Assembly: GCA_030694265.1 (NCBI GenBank)
Contig: JAUXYP010000002.1
Location: forward strand, 248,001 to 312,000
Source of the DNA: Sulfuricurvum sp.
Lineage (GTDB): Bacteria; Campylobacterota; Campylobacteria; Campylobacterales; Sulfurimonadaceae
DNA: 64,000 bases
Direction: 5' to 3'
The position numbers and the translations under genes were made by a program. Shown piece after piece: positions 8,489 to 17,200 of this stretch (within the stretch, counting starts at the first letter, position 1; every line of letters starts with the position of its first letter). The notes under the pieces were generated by a model. The model saw only the letters and a list, made by a program, of their open reading frames with translations, was not told the origin of the DNA and made no database searches.

Positions 8489-9751
8489 ATGTCTAAACTG
8501 GAGCGCGTTGATCTCTTCGATTTCAAAAACGGCGCCCTTTTTATCCTCTTCCTTCTTCTGATTGCCGCTCTTTCTCTTTCTTGGGAATATTCCCAATTTA
8601 CAGAATTTAAACGCTTTGATAATCCGCTGATACGAGCAGAGGTAATTGATCAAGAAGTGCGTTTGATCGGACAGCAGTCCAAAACCTCACTAAAACTTCG
8701 TCTTGACAACGGTTCATTATGTCGATGTGTCATGAGCCCTTATTTACGGGATTTACGCGGACGAGAAGTGTTGGTGGAGCTTCAGATCAAAAATGTGACT
8801 TTTTTGGATTATCTCAGAGGATTTCGTGCACGAGGAAGTATTCAAGAGGTTTATCCCTCGTTGAGCCTAAAAGAGCGTTGGTATCGCTCTATCGCACTGG
8901 TTCATGAAGAAGAAACGATGAAAGAACTTTACGGGGCACTTTTTGTGGCAACGCCGATGAGTCAAGAGTTTCAAAAACTCGTAGGGGCTATGGGGCTGAG
9001 TCACATTCTATCCATTAGCGGATATCATTTTGGAATACTGAGTCTGATCGCTTTTTTCTTTCTTCGCCCTGTTTATCGTTGGTTTCAAAATCGTTATTTT
9101 CCCTACCGTCATGGCAATCGTGATCTTTTTTTCATTGTATTGGGGATGCTGTTCTTTTATCTATGGGCTTTAGAATTTATACCCCCTATGGTAAGATCGT
9201 TTGGAATGCTTGCAGTGGGATATTTTTTATATGATCGTGGGATTAAAATCGTCTCTTTTCAAACCCTTTTAATCGCGCTGGGTCTTTTGTTGGCATTTTT
9301 TCCAAAACTCTTTTTTTCATTGGGATTTTGGTTCTCCTCTTTTGGGGTGCTGAGTATTTTTATTTTTGTACGTTATTACGAACACTGGAAGCCTTGGCAA
9401 ATATTTTTGGCATTGCATCTTTGGTGTTATCTGGTGATGTTACCTATTTCATTGGCTATTTTTGGGAGCTTTGGATTTTGGCATATCGGATCGATTCCGC
9501 TAGCACTGCTTTTTAATCTCTATTATCCAGCCGTTTTGGCATTGCATCTGACGCCATGGGGGGATCTTTTGGACCCCTATTTAATGGAGTTATTTAATGC
9601 AGGGGATATTCATACAGTGAGCATCCCGATGTGGAGCGGGGTTTTAAGTATTGTGCTGGCAATGCTAGCGATGCGTTTCAAAATCGCGTTTTTGGCTTTG
9701 GGTATTTTGGGTAGCACTGCGTTGATAGGCGCGGTTTATCAAATAGCATAA
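8489..9751 (+). CDS. comEC: ComEC/Rec2-family DNA uptake channel protein, short form
   Basis: Polytopic membrane protein with the hallmark MGLSHILSISGYHFGIL (family HxLxISGxH) after an N-terminal TM and OB-like soluble part; about eight further hydrophobic segments follow. At 420 residues it holds the competence (channel) domain but lacks the C-terminal metallo-beta-lactamase domain of the 750-residue ComEC proteins, as is common in this phylum. Family role: passage of single-stranded DNA across the inner membrane during transformation. The start codon abuts the dnaB stop. The last 87 bp overlap the antisense yihY-like gene. Confidence 0.88.
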   Translation: MSKLERVDLFDFKNGALFILFLLLIAALSLSWEYSQFTEFKRFDNPLIRAEVIDQEVRLIGQQSKTSLKLRLDNGSLCRCVMSPYLRDLRGREVLVELQIKNVTFLDYLRGFRARGSIQEVYPSLSLKERWYRSIALVHEEETMKELYGALFVATPMSQEFQKLVGAMGLSHILSISGYHFGILSLIAFFFLRPVYRWFQNRYFPYRHGNRDLFFIVLGMLFFYLWALEFIPPMVRSFGMLAVGYFLYDRGIKIVSFQTLLIALGLLLAFFPKLFFSLGFWFSSFGVLSIFIFVRYYEHWKPWQIFLALHLWCYLVMLPISLAIFGSFGFWHIGSIPLALLFNLYYPAVLALHLTPWGDLLDPYLMELFNAGDIHTVSIPMWSGVLSIVLAMLAMRFKIAFLALGILGSTALIGAVYQIA

Positions 9752-10504
9752 TTTCATTCCATAAATGACAATGATCCACGACAGATAGATCCATAAAAAG
9801 AAAAAGATAAGCGCTGAAAACGAACCGTACATCGTTGCGTAGGTTTTGTTGTAAAAAACGTATTGGACAAAACTGTTTTTGGCCATTCCCCAAACCAGTG
9901 CAACGACAAATGAGCTAATGGCTGCTGCTTTGGGAGAGATATCGGCATTGACAGCGATTTTATAAACAAGAAAAAAGATACCCCACAGCAGTAAAAATGG
10001 GAAGACAGAGAGGGCTTTGAGTGCAATTCCGCTCATATGAGATTGGAGATACGCTTCAAGGCTCATGGAGGCGATCAACACGATTGGGGTCAGGGTAATG
10101 AGTGTCCAATAGGTGGTGATGGATTCCCATACGCCGCGTTGTTCTGATTTAAAAATTTTTCCGACAATGTGTTCAAAGTTTTGGAAAAACAGTAAAGAAG
10201 AGACGACCATCGTTGTAAATCCGATCACTCCTAATTGAACCGAGTTTTTGAAAAAAGATTCTAGGTAGCCTGCAATGGCAGCTGTTTGAACCGGCATGAT
10301 ACTGTCAAAAATGAAAATTTGGATTTTGCCGTATTGTTCGCTAAATACAGGAACGTTGGCAATAAGGCTCAAAGAGATAATGAGCAGTGGTACAACGGTA
10401 AAAATTGTATAAAAGCTCAGACTTGAAGCATAAACCGTTATGTCACGATCAAACATCATCAGTATAAAAAGTTTGAGATGTCTGAGCGCTACTTTGATTT
10501 TCAT
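9665..10504 (-). CDS. YihY/BrkB-family inner membrane protein
   Basis: 279 residues with about six TM segments. The N-terminal block ASSLSFYTIFTVVPLLIISL is characteristic of the family (formerly misnamed ribonuclease BN), and the C-terminal half has FFFLWIYLSWIIVIYG. The molecular function is not established. It is third in a minus-strand operon after the PgbA-like and glcD genes, 3 bases from the glcD stop. Its C-terminal 29 codons overlap the end of comEC on the other strand. Confidence 0.88.
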   Translation of the reverse strand: MKIKVALRHLKLFILMMFDRDITVYASSLSFYTIFTVVPLLIISLSLIANVPVFSEQYGKIQIFIFDSIMPVQTAAIAGYLESFFKNSVQLGVIGFTTMVVSSLLFFQNFEHIVGKIFKSEQRGVWESITTYWTLITLTPIVLIASMSLEAYLQSHMSGIALKALSVFPFLLLWGIFFLVYKIAVNADISPKAAAISSFVVALVWGMAKNSFVQYVFYNKTYATMYGSFSALIFFFLWIYLSWIIVIYGMKLCYLINRAYQRSATQNTQSQKRDFETHR

Positions 10505-10507
10505 GGC

Positions 10508-11893
10508 TTATTCAAGGCCCATTTTAAATGGATTAAGAATGTTGTTAGGATCAAAAGCACGTTTTATGGATTGAAACAGCGCCATTTCCTCTGGAGTAAA
10601 TGCCATAGACATATAAGGGGCTTTTGATAATCCGATACCGTGCTCTCCGCTAAGAGTTCCACCTAAATCAACCGTAGTTTGGAAAACTTCTACGATGGCC
10701 ATGTGCCCGATTTTTACTTGTTCCGGATCTTTGCCGTCTACCATCACATTGGTATGAACATTACCATCCCCCGTATGTCCGAAACACGGGATATTGATGT
10801 TGTATTTTTTGGCGATAAGGTCAAACTTTTCGAGTAGTTCCGGTAATGCAGAGCGAGGAACGGTAATGTCTTCATTGATTTTCTTGGAACCGTACACGGA
10901 TAAACATTGACTCGCATTACGTCGTGCAAACCATAAATCAGCCGCTTCTTGTTTATTTTGAGCAATTTTAAAATCACTGCATCCATTTTCACGGAAGACT
11001 TTCTCGATTTGTCCCAATTGAAAATCAAGGTCTTCTTCGAGATTACCATCCACATCGGTGACTAAAATAGCACCCGCTTCGATAGGTAGCCCTTTGTGGT
11101 AGGTTTGCTCAACAGCTCGTATGGTGAGATTATCCAAGAACTCCATAGCGACAGGGGTAACGCCGCTGGCCATAGTTTTGTAAACCGCTTCCATTGCATC
11201 TTTGACTGTTGCGAAAATACCCATAGCTGTTTTGGTCATTTTTGGTTTTGAAAGCAGTTTGAGCGTTACTTCGGTTGTGACGGCTAACGTTCCCTCGGAT
11301 GCGATCAAAATACCGGCGATGTTATAGCCGGCAACATCTTTGATCGTTCGTTTGCCTGCTTTGATAATGTCTCCATTAGGCAAAACGGCACGAATGGCCA
11401 TGACGTAGTCTTTGGTAATACCGTATTTCGCTGCGCGCATTCCTCCCGCGTTTTCGTTGACATTTCCGCCGATGGTAGAGTACTCTTGGCTGGCAGGATC
11501 AGGAGGATAAAAAAGACCGACCTCCTCCACCGCTTTTTGTAGCTCCATATTGATAACACCGGGTTGAACAATGGCCACCATATTTTGCATATCTATTTCT
11601 AATATCTTGTTCATGTGTTTTTCAAAACCAAGAACGACTCCACCATTGGCAGGCAACGCACCACCGGTAAATCCACTTCCCGCACCGCGAGGTACGAGGA
11701 CGATACGGTGCTCGTTACAATATTTTAGAATCTCACTAACGTCTTGTTCATGCCGAGGAAACAAAACGGCATCCGGTTCAAAACGTTCACGTGTTGCATC
11801 ATACGAATAAGCGATAAGATGGGCTTTATCACTGTAGACATTCTCTTTTCCCAACAATTGGGTAAAAAAGTCAAGGGCACCGGATGGAAGCAT
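10508..11893 (-). CDS. glcD: FAD-linked oxidase, glycolate/D-lactate dehydrogenase type (GlcD-like)
   Basis: 461 residues. A PCMH-type FAD-binding domain occupies the first half (VLVPRGAGSGFTGGALP, then DPASQEYSTIGGNVNENAGG), and an FAD-linked oxidase C-terminal domain follows with FGHTGDGNVHTN and SGEHGIGLSKAPYM. This family oxidises glycolate or D-lactate with electrons passed to the respiratory chain; the exact substrate cannot be read from the sequence. GlcE/GlcF subunits are not adjacent. GAAGGA precedes the ATG, and the upstream PgbA-like gene ends 2 bases away. Confidence 0.93.
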   Translation of the reverse strand: MLPSGALDFFTQLLGKENVYSDKAHLIAYSYDATRERFEPDAVLFPRHEQDVSEILKYCNEHRIVLVPRGAGSGFTGGALPANGGVVLGFEKHMNKILEIDMQNMVAIVQPGVINMELQKAVEEVGLFYPPDPASQEYSTIGGNVNENAGGMRAAKYGITKDYVMAIRAVLPNGDIIKAGKRTIKDVAGYNIAGILIASEGTLAVTTEVTLKLLSKPKMTKTAMGIFATVKDAMEAVYKTMASGVTPVAMEFLDNLTIRAVEQTYHKGLPIEAGAILVTDVDGNLEEDLDFQLGQIEKVFRENGCSDFKIAQNKQEAADLWFARRNASQCLSVYGSKKINEDITVPRSALPELLEKFDLIAKKYNINIPCFGHTGDGNVHTNVMVDGKDPEQVKIGHMAIVEVFQTTVDLGGTLSGEHGIGLSKAPYMSMAFTPEEMALFQSIKRAFDPNNILNPFKMGLE

Positions 11894-11895
11894 AT

Positions 11896-12690
11896 TTATT
11901 CCTTCACGTCAAAATTGTGCAATAGTGCACTTTTTTCACTAAATTTTGCTTTGTAGAGTTCATATAACTCTTTGTTTTTGGAATTATTTAAAGCGATTTC
12001 TTCAAGATAATAGGGCTCATAGCTTTTCAGTCGTGAACTTCCGGCTCCAAACCAATTGGCACGTATTGCAGGGGCACGAGTGTAAAATGGAGTCATAGAC
12101 TCTTTTTTAAGAGTAGTTACCGCAGCGGTTTGCAGCAGTGCAAAATTTTTGCAATCAAGTGTGAAAAGGGTGTCTGCGCTTTGTATGTAGAGCAAGCCTA
12201 TAGAATTGGCAGTACAAAATTTATGAAAATCTTCAACAAGAGGAGTAGGATGCCCTTCATGAGAGAGGTACGTAGCATAGGTATCCGGGTGTACCCATTC
12301 AACATTAGGGATACTTTTGGTAAGGGTATCATAGGCGTCATCATTGGGAGCAATAAACAACGCACGCTCATAATCATAAGCGATCACTACTTCATCGTTA
12401 GCTCGTGCTTTCCAATTTCCGTTTGGTAAAGAGTTTTGGCGTAAACCATCGTAGGGTGAAATATCAATTTGTGCACGATTGGTATCGGTATTGAGCGCGG
12501 ATACGCGTGCGTTGGCAATGATACTGCTGTGCTTATCATCAAAATGACGGACAATAAAGCCGCTCATGCCCACTTTTAATTGGGATGCTTGAATGCTTCC
12601 GCTATGTTCATTAGTATCAAGAAGAGGGGTGGAAATAGGTGAGGCTTGGAGCATCCCCATACAAAAAAGAGATAAAAATAAAATGCGCAT
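11896..12690 (-). CDS. PgbA-like N-terminal-domain protein, secreted
   Basis: 264 residues from the chosen start. The signal peptide is MRILFLSLFCMGMLQA|SP. The mature part (KVGMSGFIVRHFDDKHSSI, then ALFIAPNDDAYD) resembles the N-terminal domain of the Helicobacter plasminogen-binding proteins PgbA/PgbB, a domain widespread in free-living Campylobacterota where host plasminogen is irrelevant. The function here is therefore unknown, periplasmic or outer-surface. ATG at 12690 is preferred over an in-frame codon 30 bases upstream because AAAGG lies 8 bases before it and it opens directly with the signal peptide. First gene of the operon with glcD and yihY. Confidence 0.78.
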   Translation of the reverse strand: MRILFLSLFCMGMLQASPISTPLLDTNEHSGSIQASQLKVGMSGFIVRHFDDKHSSIIANARVSALNTDTNRAQIDISPYDGLRQNSLPNGNWKARANDEVVIAYDYERALFIAPNDDAYDTLTKSIPNVEWVHPDTYATYLSHEGHPTPLVEDFHKFCTANSIGLLYIQSADTLFTLDCKNFALLQTAAVTTLKKESMTPFYTRAPAIRANWFGAGSSRLKSYEPYYLEEIALNNSKNKELYELYKAKFSEKSALLHNFDVKE

Positions 12691-12773
12691 GTTGGTAACC
12701 TTTGTCATTGTAAATAACACAGATTATAGCCAAGAGAGTCTTTGTAAACAGAATTTTTGCTATGATTTAATTC

Positions 12774-12801
12774 TATAATCGTGTTGAGATGAAAACACGA
12801 T
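12774..12801 (+). promoter_or_regulatory. TATAAT promoter overlapping an 8-bp inverted repeat
   Basis: TATAAT at 12774-12779. The repeat ATCGTGTT...AACACGAT (12778-12785 and 12794-12801, 8-base spacer) begins inside the -10 box and spans the expected start site at about 12786. Either an operator or a 5'-end hairpin of the peptidase mRNA. Confidence 0.55.
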
Positions 12802-12819
12802 AGTGAATTAAGGATATAG

Positions 12820-14013
12820 ATGGGTCGGTATTTATGGTTGCTATTGTTACCCCTGTTTTTATTCGGTTCATCGGTAAAGCCTTTTAAATGGAATAATGGA
12901 GAGAGTTTTTTACGTTTTTTAGAACATAAAAAGCTTCCGCTTGCTTTATTCTACAGCCTTGATAAAGAAGATCAACAATTGACGGAAGATATTCCTTTTA
13001 CCGCCAATTGTCAGATGCTTGTGAGTGACAAAAAAATTATTCAGCAAATTTTAATACCTGTCAATGATGAACTCCAACTTCAAATTTATCTCACTTCCAA
13101 AAAACGCTATAAAATACATGTCATCCCGATTGTAGCTGAAATGTATCATGAGGTACTGTATACAGAAATTCAAACAGTTCCTTATGATGATATTCTGAAG
13201 GCTACTGGTTCCACAAGGTTGGCGTCCAGATTTGTCAAGATGTTCAAGGGTAGAGTGAATTTTAAAAAAGACATTAAACCAGGTGATCCTTTGGTTATTG
13301 TGTATGAGCAAAAATACCGTTTAGGAAAATATTTTTCGATGCCTGAAGTAGCAGGAGCGATGATTGAAATTGGGGGTAAACGCTACGCGGTTTATAAACA
13401 CACGGATGGACGTTATTATGATGCAAAAGGGGCACAATTTGAGAAGTTTCTCTTTAAGCTTCCTATTCGTAATGCACGCATGACATCAGGCTTTACCAAA
13501 CGACGCTATCACCCTGTACTCCACCGTTATCGTGCGCATGTAGGGGTTGATTTTGGTGCTCGTCCCGGAACGCAGATTTTGGCTACCGGCGAGGGAAGAG
13601 TTTGTTTTTGCGGATATTCGAATGGGTATGGAAACACAATCAAAATACGACACGCAAATGGATTGGTCAGCCTTTATGCACATCAAAAAGGGTTTAAAAA
13701 AGGAATCCATAATGGATCAAAGGTTAAGCAAGGTGAAATGATCGGTTTTGTAGGTTCTACCGGGCTTTCTTCGGGTCCCCATTTGCATTTTGGTATGTAC
13801 GATGGTAGTACCCCAATTAACCCAATGAGCGTTATGAAGAAAAAAACAGAAGGTTTTACGGGTAAAGAATATCGTCAATTTGTGGCTATCCGCACTAAAC
13901 TGGATAAAATATTTAAAGAAAAATTGCGTACAAAACCTGTGAAACGCAAAGCCTTTGATTTTCAAAATACGTATTATGTAGATAAAGACACCTTTAAAGT
14001 GAAAGCGTTTTAA
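12820..14013 (+). CDS. csd3: Cell-wall M23 (LytM) peptidase, Csd3/HdpA-like
   Basis: 397 residues with an N-terminal signal or anchor (LWLLLLPLFLFGSS). The first 210 residues form the regulatory region typical of Helicobacter Csd3/HdpA (about 400 residues), and the LytM domain runs from about residue 215 to 345. Zinc ligands are visible: H in FTKRRYHPVL, HxxxD in RAHVGVDFG, and HLH in SSGPHLHFG. The Helicobacter enzyme trims peptidoglycan cross-links and tail peptides and sets helical cell shape; the same role is inferred here in the periplasm. Monocistronic, with a TATAAT promoter and hairpin upstream and a terminator shared with the convergent TonB-receptor gene. Confidence 0.88.
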   Translation: MGRYLWLLLLPLFLFGSSVKPFKWNNGESFLRFLEHKKLPLALFYSLDKEDQQLTEDIPFTANCQMLVSDKKIIQQILIPVNDELQLQIYLTSKKRYKIHVIPIVAEMYHEVLYTEIQTVPYDDILKATGSTRLASRFVKMFKGRVNFKKDIKPGDPLVIVYEQKYRLGKYFSMPEVAGAMIEIGGKRYAVYKHTDGRYYDAKGAQFEKFLFKLPIRNARMTSGFTKRRYHPVLHRYRAHVGVDFGARPGTQILATGEGRVCFCGYSNGYGNTIKIRHANGLVSLYAHQKGFKKGIHNGSKVKQGEMIGFVGSTGLSSGPHLHFGMYDGSTPINPMSVMKKKTEGFTGKEYRQFVAIRTKLDKIFKEKLRTKPVKRKAFDFQNTYYVDKDTFKVKAF

Positions 14014-14023
14014 GAGATTTGGG

Positions 14024-14039
14024 TTTCCCCGAGGGGAAA
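14024..14039. terminator. Short hairpin between convergent genes
   Basis: TTTCCC-cgag-GGGAAA, a 6-bp stem with tetraloop between the peptidase stop (14013) and the TonB-receptor stop (14042). Because the arms are T-rich or A-rich it could serve both strands. Confidence 0.5.
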
Positions 14040-14041
14040 GA

Positions 14042-16087
14042 TTAAAACTTGTAGCTAAGAGTTGCGTAGAAGTTACGACCTGGTTCATTGAGAACGAGAG
14101 GAATTGAACCTTCGGCTAATAATTCATTTCCGATATAACTGTTACTGACAGCATACGTGCGATTAAAGATGTTATTAATACCGGTCATAAGTGAAAAACC
14201 TTTACCGAGTTCTGCACCATATTTTAGGTTAAAAATACTGTATCCAGCAATCTCTTTTTCACCGTTGTTTTCATCAATGGTTTGACTTGTGGCTCCAATC
14301 CACTCTGCCATCGCGTAGTGAACGCTATTGTCAAATACCAATGCAGCACGTCCTTTCATCGGTGGGATTTCTGCTAGATCTTTATCGGTTTGCGTGGCAG
14401 TTCCTGTCAGCTGTGAAGGATCTTTTTTGGTCCCTTTTTGATAGGCCATTCCTGTTTCTGTTCTCCATTCGTTATTAAGCAGTACATCGGCTTTAAGATC
14501 AATACCATAGATTGTTGCATCGATGTTTGCCCATGTTGTAGCTGTTGAAGTATTTTTGTATTGATAAATATAATCTTTTAGATCACTATAAAATACAGTT
14601 CCTTTAAGATGTAAGCTTCCAGTAGTGTGTTCCGCTCCTAAATCGATCTCACGATTGATGGTTTCATTCAGGTTGATGTTTCCGCTTGGAACGTAATAGA
14701 GTTCTTTTGCATCGGGTACACGGACGGATTGTCCAAGCCCCATGAATACATTGGTATTTTTTGTGTAGTTGTACTTCGCGAGTACGTTAGCGCTGATATT
14801 ATTGTAATCACGATCTTTCATATTTGTCATAAAAGTACGGTTAGCAGTTGTGTTGGCATCGATCAATGCCAAGTCTTGGTTGGCATCAATAGTGGTATCA
14901 TCGTAACGGATACCACCGCTAATTTCATAGTTTCCAATTGTTTTGAGCGCTTTTGCGTACAAAGCGATATTGGTTGTATCAACATCAGGGATGATAATAT
15001 TAATTGCGGCAGGATTGCTTCTGGCGAATTTTGTACCATTCCAATTACGAATACTACCATCAAGTCCTACGGAAACTTTTGTTCCAGCAAGGGTCAGTGT
15101 GTTTTCAACTGAAGCACCTTGTATAGTTGCATCAACAGGAGCGACCATATTCATAGTTGGGTTACTTGCCCCGGTACGAAAATCATTACTCATTACATGA
15201 GCTACCTTTGAATGGTATCCTTCGATTTTTAGTTCATCAGAAAAATCAGAAAGATTTAAAAGCTGATATTTGAGATTGAACATATCAGTGTCATCGACTT
15301 GAGCGTCCATTCGATAGCGTGGATAGAGAACATCATCGGCACGGTCACCAAAATAACTCATGGTAAGCTTTTGATTATTACTAATATTTCCTACGATTTT
15401 TGTCCAAAAGTTATTACGTTCATAGGCATTGTCATCTTTGTGGCTTGTAGCGTATTTTTGCCCTGCAGTATTCGTTAGTAAATTTGTTTGCTCTACCAAC
15501 GTTTTACCGTCGCCATCTTTATACTGTCCAGAGGTTTCGCGACTAAAACCGACAAGTGCTTGGACTTTATCATTTCCGCCTTCTACCGTTGTAGAGAGTT
15601 TACGATAATCAAAGCTTCCCAAGGTTGCGGAGACTTCACCATGAATTCCTTTTTCAGGGTCTTTGGTCACGACATTGATTTTGCCACCAAGACTTCCAAA
15701 TTGGGTTACATCAAACGGACCTTCTTGAACTTCTACACTTTGAATTTGGCTTGATGAAACGTGCATAGAAGGGGGATCCATACGGTTAGGACATGCACCG
15801 CATACTTTTGCATCGTCGATGGTGATGACCAGATTGTCTTTGCGAAAACCGCGTAGGATGATGTCATTTCCAACAGCACTGTTACGCACATGAGTGATCT
15901 CAGGGAGAGTGTTTGAAAGCATTTCTGCTAAATCGCTTTGACGAGAAAATTTAACCATTTCATCGGCTTCAACACTTTTGCTATCTGCTTTAGATGCTGA
16001 AGCTTCTACAGTAATTTTTTGTATGGCTACGGGCTCAGAAGCGAGGGCTGCGATAGCCGCGAATGAGAGGAGAGAGAATTTATTCAT
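14042..16087 (-). CDS. TonB-dependent outer-membrane receptor, copper-receptor (OprC/NosA) type
   Basis: 681 residues with signal peptide (MNKFSLLSFAAIAALA), a plug domain (residues about 40-160) and a beta-barrel ending in aromatic LSYKF. The plug carries VCGACPNRMDPPSMH with a CxxC at residues 96-99. I recall this signature from TonB-dependent copper receptors such as OprC/NosA, so copper uptake is the likely role; this is family memory, not a search. A copper P-type ATPase (ccoI) lies 21 kb away. The start codon is preceded by an inverted repeat that would mask the ribosome site. No TonB/ExbBD genes nearby. Confidence 0.85.
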   Translation of the reverse strand: MNKFSLLSFAAIAALASEPVAIQKITVEASASKADSKSVEADEMVKFSRQSDLAEMLSNTLPEITHVRNSAVGNDIILRGFRKDNLVITIDDAKVCGACPNRMDPPSMHVSSSQIQSVEVQEGPFDVTQFGSLGGKINVVTKDPEKGIHGEVSATLGSFDYRKLSTTVEGGNDKVQALVGFSRETSGQYKDGDGKTLVEQTNLLTNTAGQKYATSHKDDNAYERNNFWTKIVGNISNNQKLTMSYFGDRADDVLYPRYRMDAQVDDTDMFNLKYQLLNLSDFSDELKIEGYHSKVAHVMSNDFRTGASNPTMNMVAPVDATIQGASVENTLTLAGTKVSVGLDGSIRNWNGTKFARSNPAAINIIIPDVDTTNIALYAKALKTIGNYEISGGIRYDDTTIDANQDLALIDANTTANRTFMTNMKDRDYNNISANVLAKYNYTKNTNVFMGLGQSVRVPDAKELYYVPSGNINLNETINREIDLGAEHTTGSLHLKGTVFYSDLKDYIYQYKNTSTATTWANIDATIYGIDLKADVLLNNEWRTETGMAYQKGTKKDPSQLTGTATQTDKDLAEIPPMKGRAALVFDNSVHYAMAEWIGATSQTIDENNGEKEIAGYSIFNLKYGAELGKGFSLMTGINNIFNRTYAVSNSYIGNELLAEGSIPLVLNEPGRNFYATLSYKF

Positions 16088-16092
16088 ACTGG

Positions 16093-16119
16093 TATTCCTT
16101 CGATAAATATGAAGGAATA
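16093..16119 (-). promoter_or_regulatory. SD-masking inverted repeat in front of the TonB-receptor gene
   Basis: On the minus-strand mRNA, TATTCCTTC, 9 bases, then GAAGGAATA: a perfect 9-bp stem whose 3' arm is the ribosome-binding site, ending 5 bases before ATG (16087). Folding would block initiation; the same DNA could be a protein operator. Confidence 0.65.
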
Positions 16120-16159
16120 ATAAAATAAAAGTGTTACATTAGTGTTAAGCGAGGCCTTT

Positions 16160-17173
16160 TTAGTCGGCTCTTAGTGAAACTTCTTCGGGAAACTGCATTG
16201 TGACACAGTGCAGTGAACCATGCTGACGGATAAGGACGGAACAATCGATGGGGATGATATCCCGCCCGTGAAATGCTTTTTCACAAATTGCAATGGCTTG
16301 AGCATCATGTGGATCATTATATACAGGAAGTAAAACCGAATCGTTGATAATCAAAAAATTGGCATAGGTTGCAGGAAGACGCTCACCATCATAAAATACA
16401 GGAGAACACATCGGTAGTGCAATGAGTTCAAACGGTTCACCCTCTACATCACGAAAAGCTTGGAGTTCTTCTTCCATCTTTTTGAGTGCTTCGTAGTGTT
16501 CATCGTTTTTATCATCGCATTTGACATACATGATCGTATCGATGTCAATAAAGCGCGCTAAGGTATCAATGTGGCTGTCAGTGTCATCGCCTGCGAGATA
16601 ACCGTGATTGAGCCATAAAATTTGCTCCACGCCAAACTCTTTTTTTAACATCGCTTCGGTTTGTTTTCTATTCATATGAGGGTTGCGATTGGGATTGAGC
16701 AGACACTCTGCGGTGGTCAGCAATGATCCGTTACCGTTTGTTTCAACGCCGCCGCCCTCCAAAATAAGATCGATTTTTTGCATAGGGGCACCATATACTT
16801 TTGCGATCGCAGAACTCATTGCATTGTCTTGTGATGCATCAAATTTTCCGCCCCATCCGGTAAAGGTGAAATCCAACAGCAGCGCTTCATCTTCATCCTC
16901 GTCAATGACGCTCAAAACACTGCAATCACGTGCCCAGGTATCATCGGTTTGATAAGAAATGAAGATCAGATCGGTGTGATCGGAAAAATAGCTTTTAACG
17001 ACATCAACATCATCACAGATGATCAAGCAGGGTTGGTATTTGGCAACGGCATTAGCGATATTCACAAAGGTGGCACGAGCTTCTTCGAGATAGGGTGCCC
17101 AGTCGCTTTGAGGATGGGGGAAGATGAGTTGAACAAAACTTTGGGGTTCAAATTCGGCAGGAAAGTAGCGCAT
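16160..17173 (-). CDS. aguA: Agmatine deiminase / peptidyl-arginine deiminase-family protein
   Basis: 337 residues of the PAD_porph family, which hydrolyses agmatine to N-carbamoylputrescine and ammonia in polyamine synthesis. Active-site blocks seen are WARDCS (substrate Asp/Arg region), LEGGGVETNGNGSLLTT, HGYLAGDDTDSHIDTLARF (catalytic His) and the nucleophilic Cys in QHGSLHCVTMQ near the C-terminus. The start is only 27 bases from the divergent alr start. The family also contains other guanidine-group hydrolases, so the substrate is inferred. Confidence 0.92.
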   Translation of the reverse strand: MRYFPAEFEPQSFVQLIFPHPQSDWAPYLEEARATFVNIANAVAKYQPCLIICDDVDVVKSYFSDHTDLIFISYQTDDTWARDCSVLSVIDEDEDEALLLDFTFTGWGGKFDASQDNAMSSAIAKVYGAPMQKIDLILEGGGVETNGNGSLLTTAECLLNPNRNPHMNRKQTEAMLKKEFGVEQILWLNHGYLAGDDTDSHIDTLARFIDIDTIMYVKCDDKNDEHYEALKKMEEELQAFRDVEGEPFELIALPMCSPVFYDGERLPATYANFLIINDSVLLPVYNDPHDAQAIAICEKAFHGRDIIPIDCSVLIRQHGSLHCVTMQFPEEVSLRAD

Positions 17174-17188
17174 TAAGTGACCTTACAA

Positions 17189-17194
17189 TATAAT
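17189..17194 (+). promoter_or_regulatory. -10 box TATAAT for a possibly leaderless alr transcript
   Basis: TATAAT followed by 6 bases (atttaa) and then the alr ATG at 17201. No ribosome site fits between, so the mRNA would start at the start codon. Confidence 0.55.
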
Positions 17195-17200
17195 ATTTAA

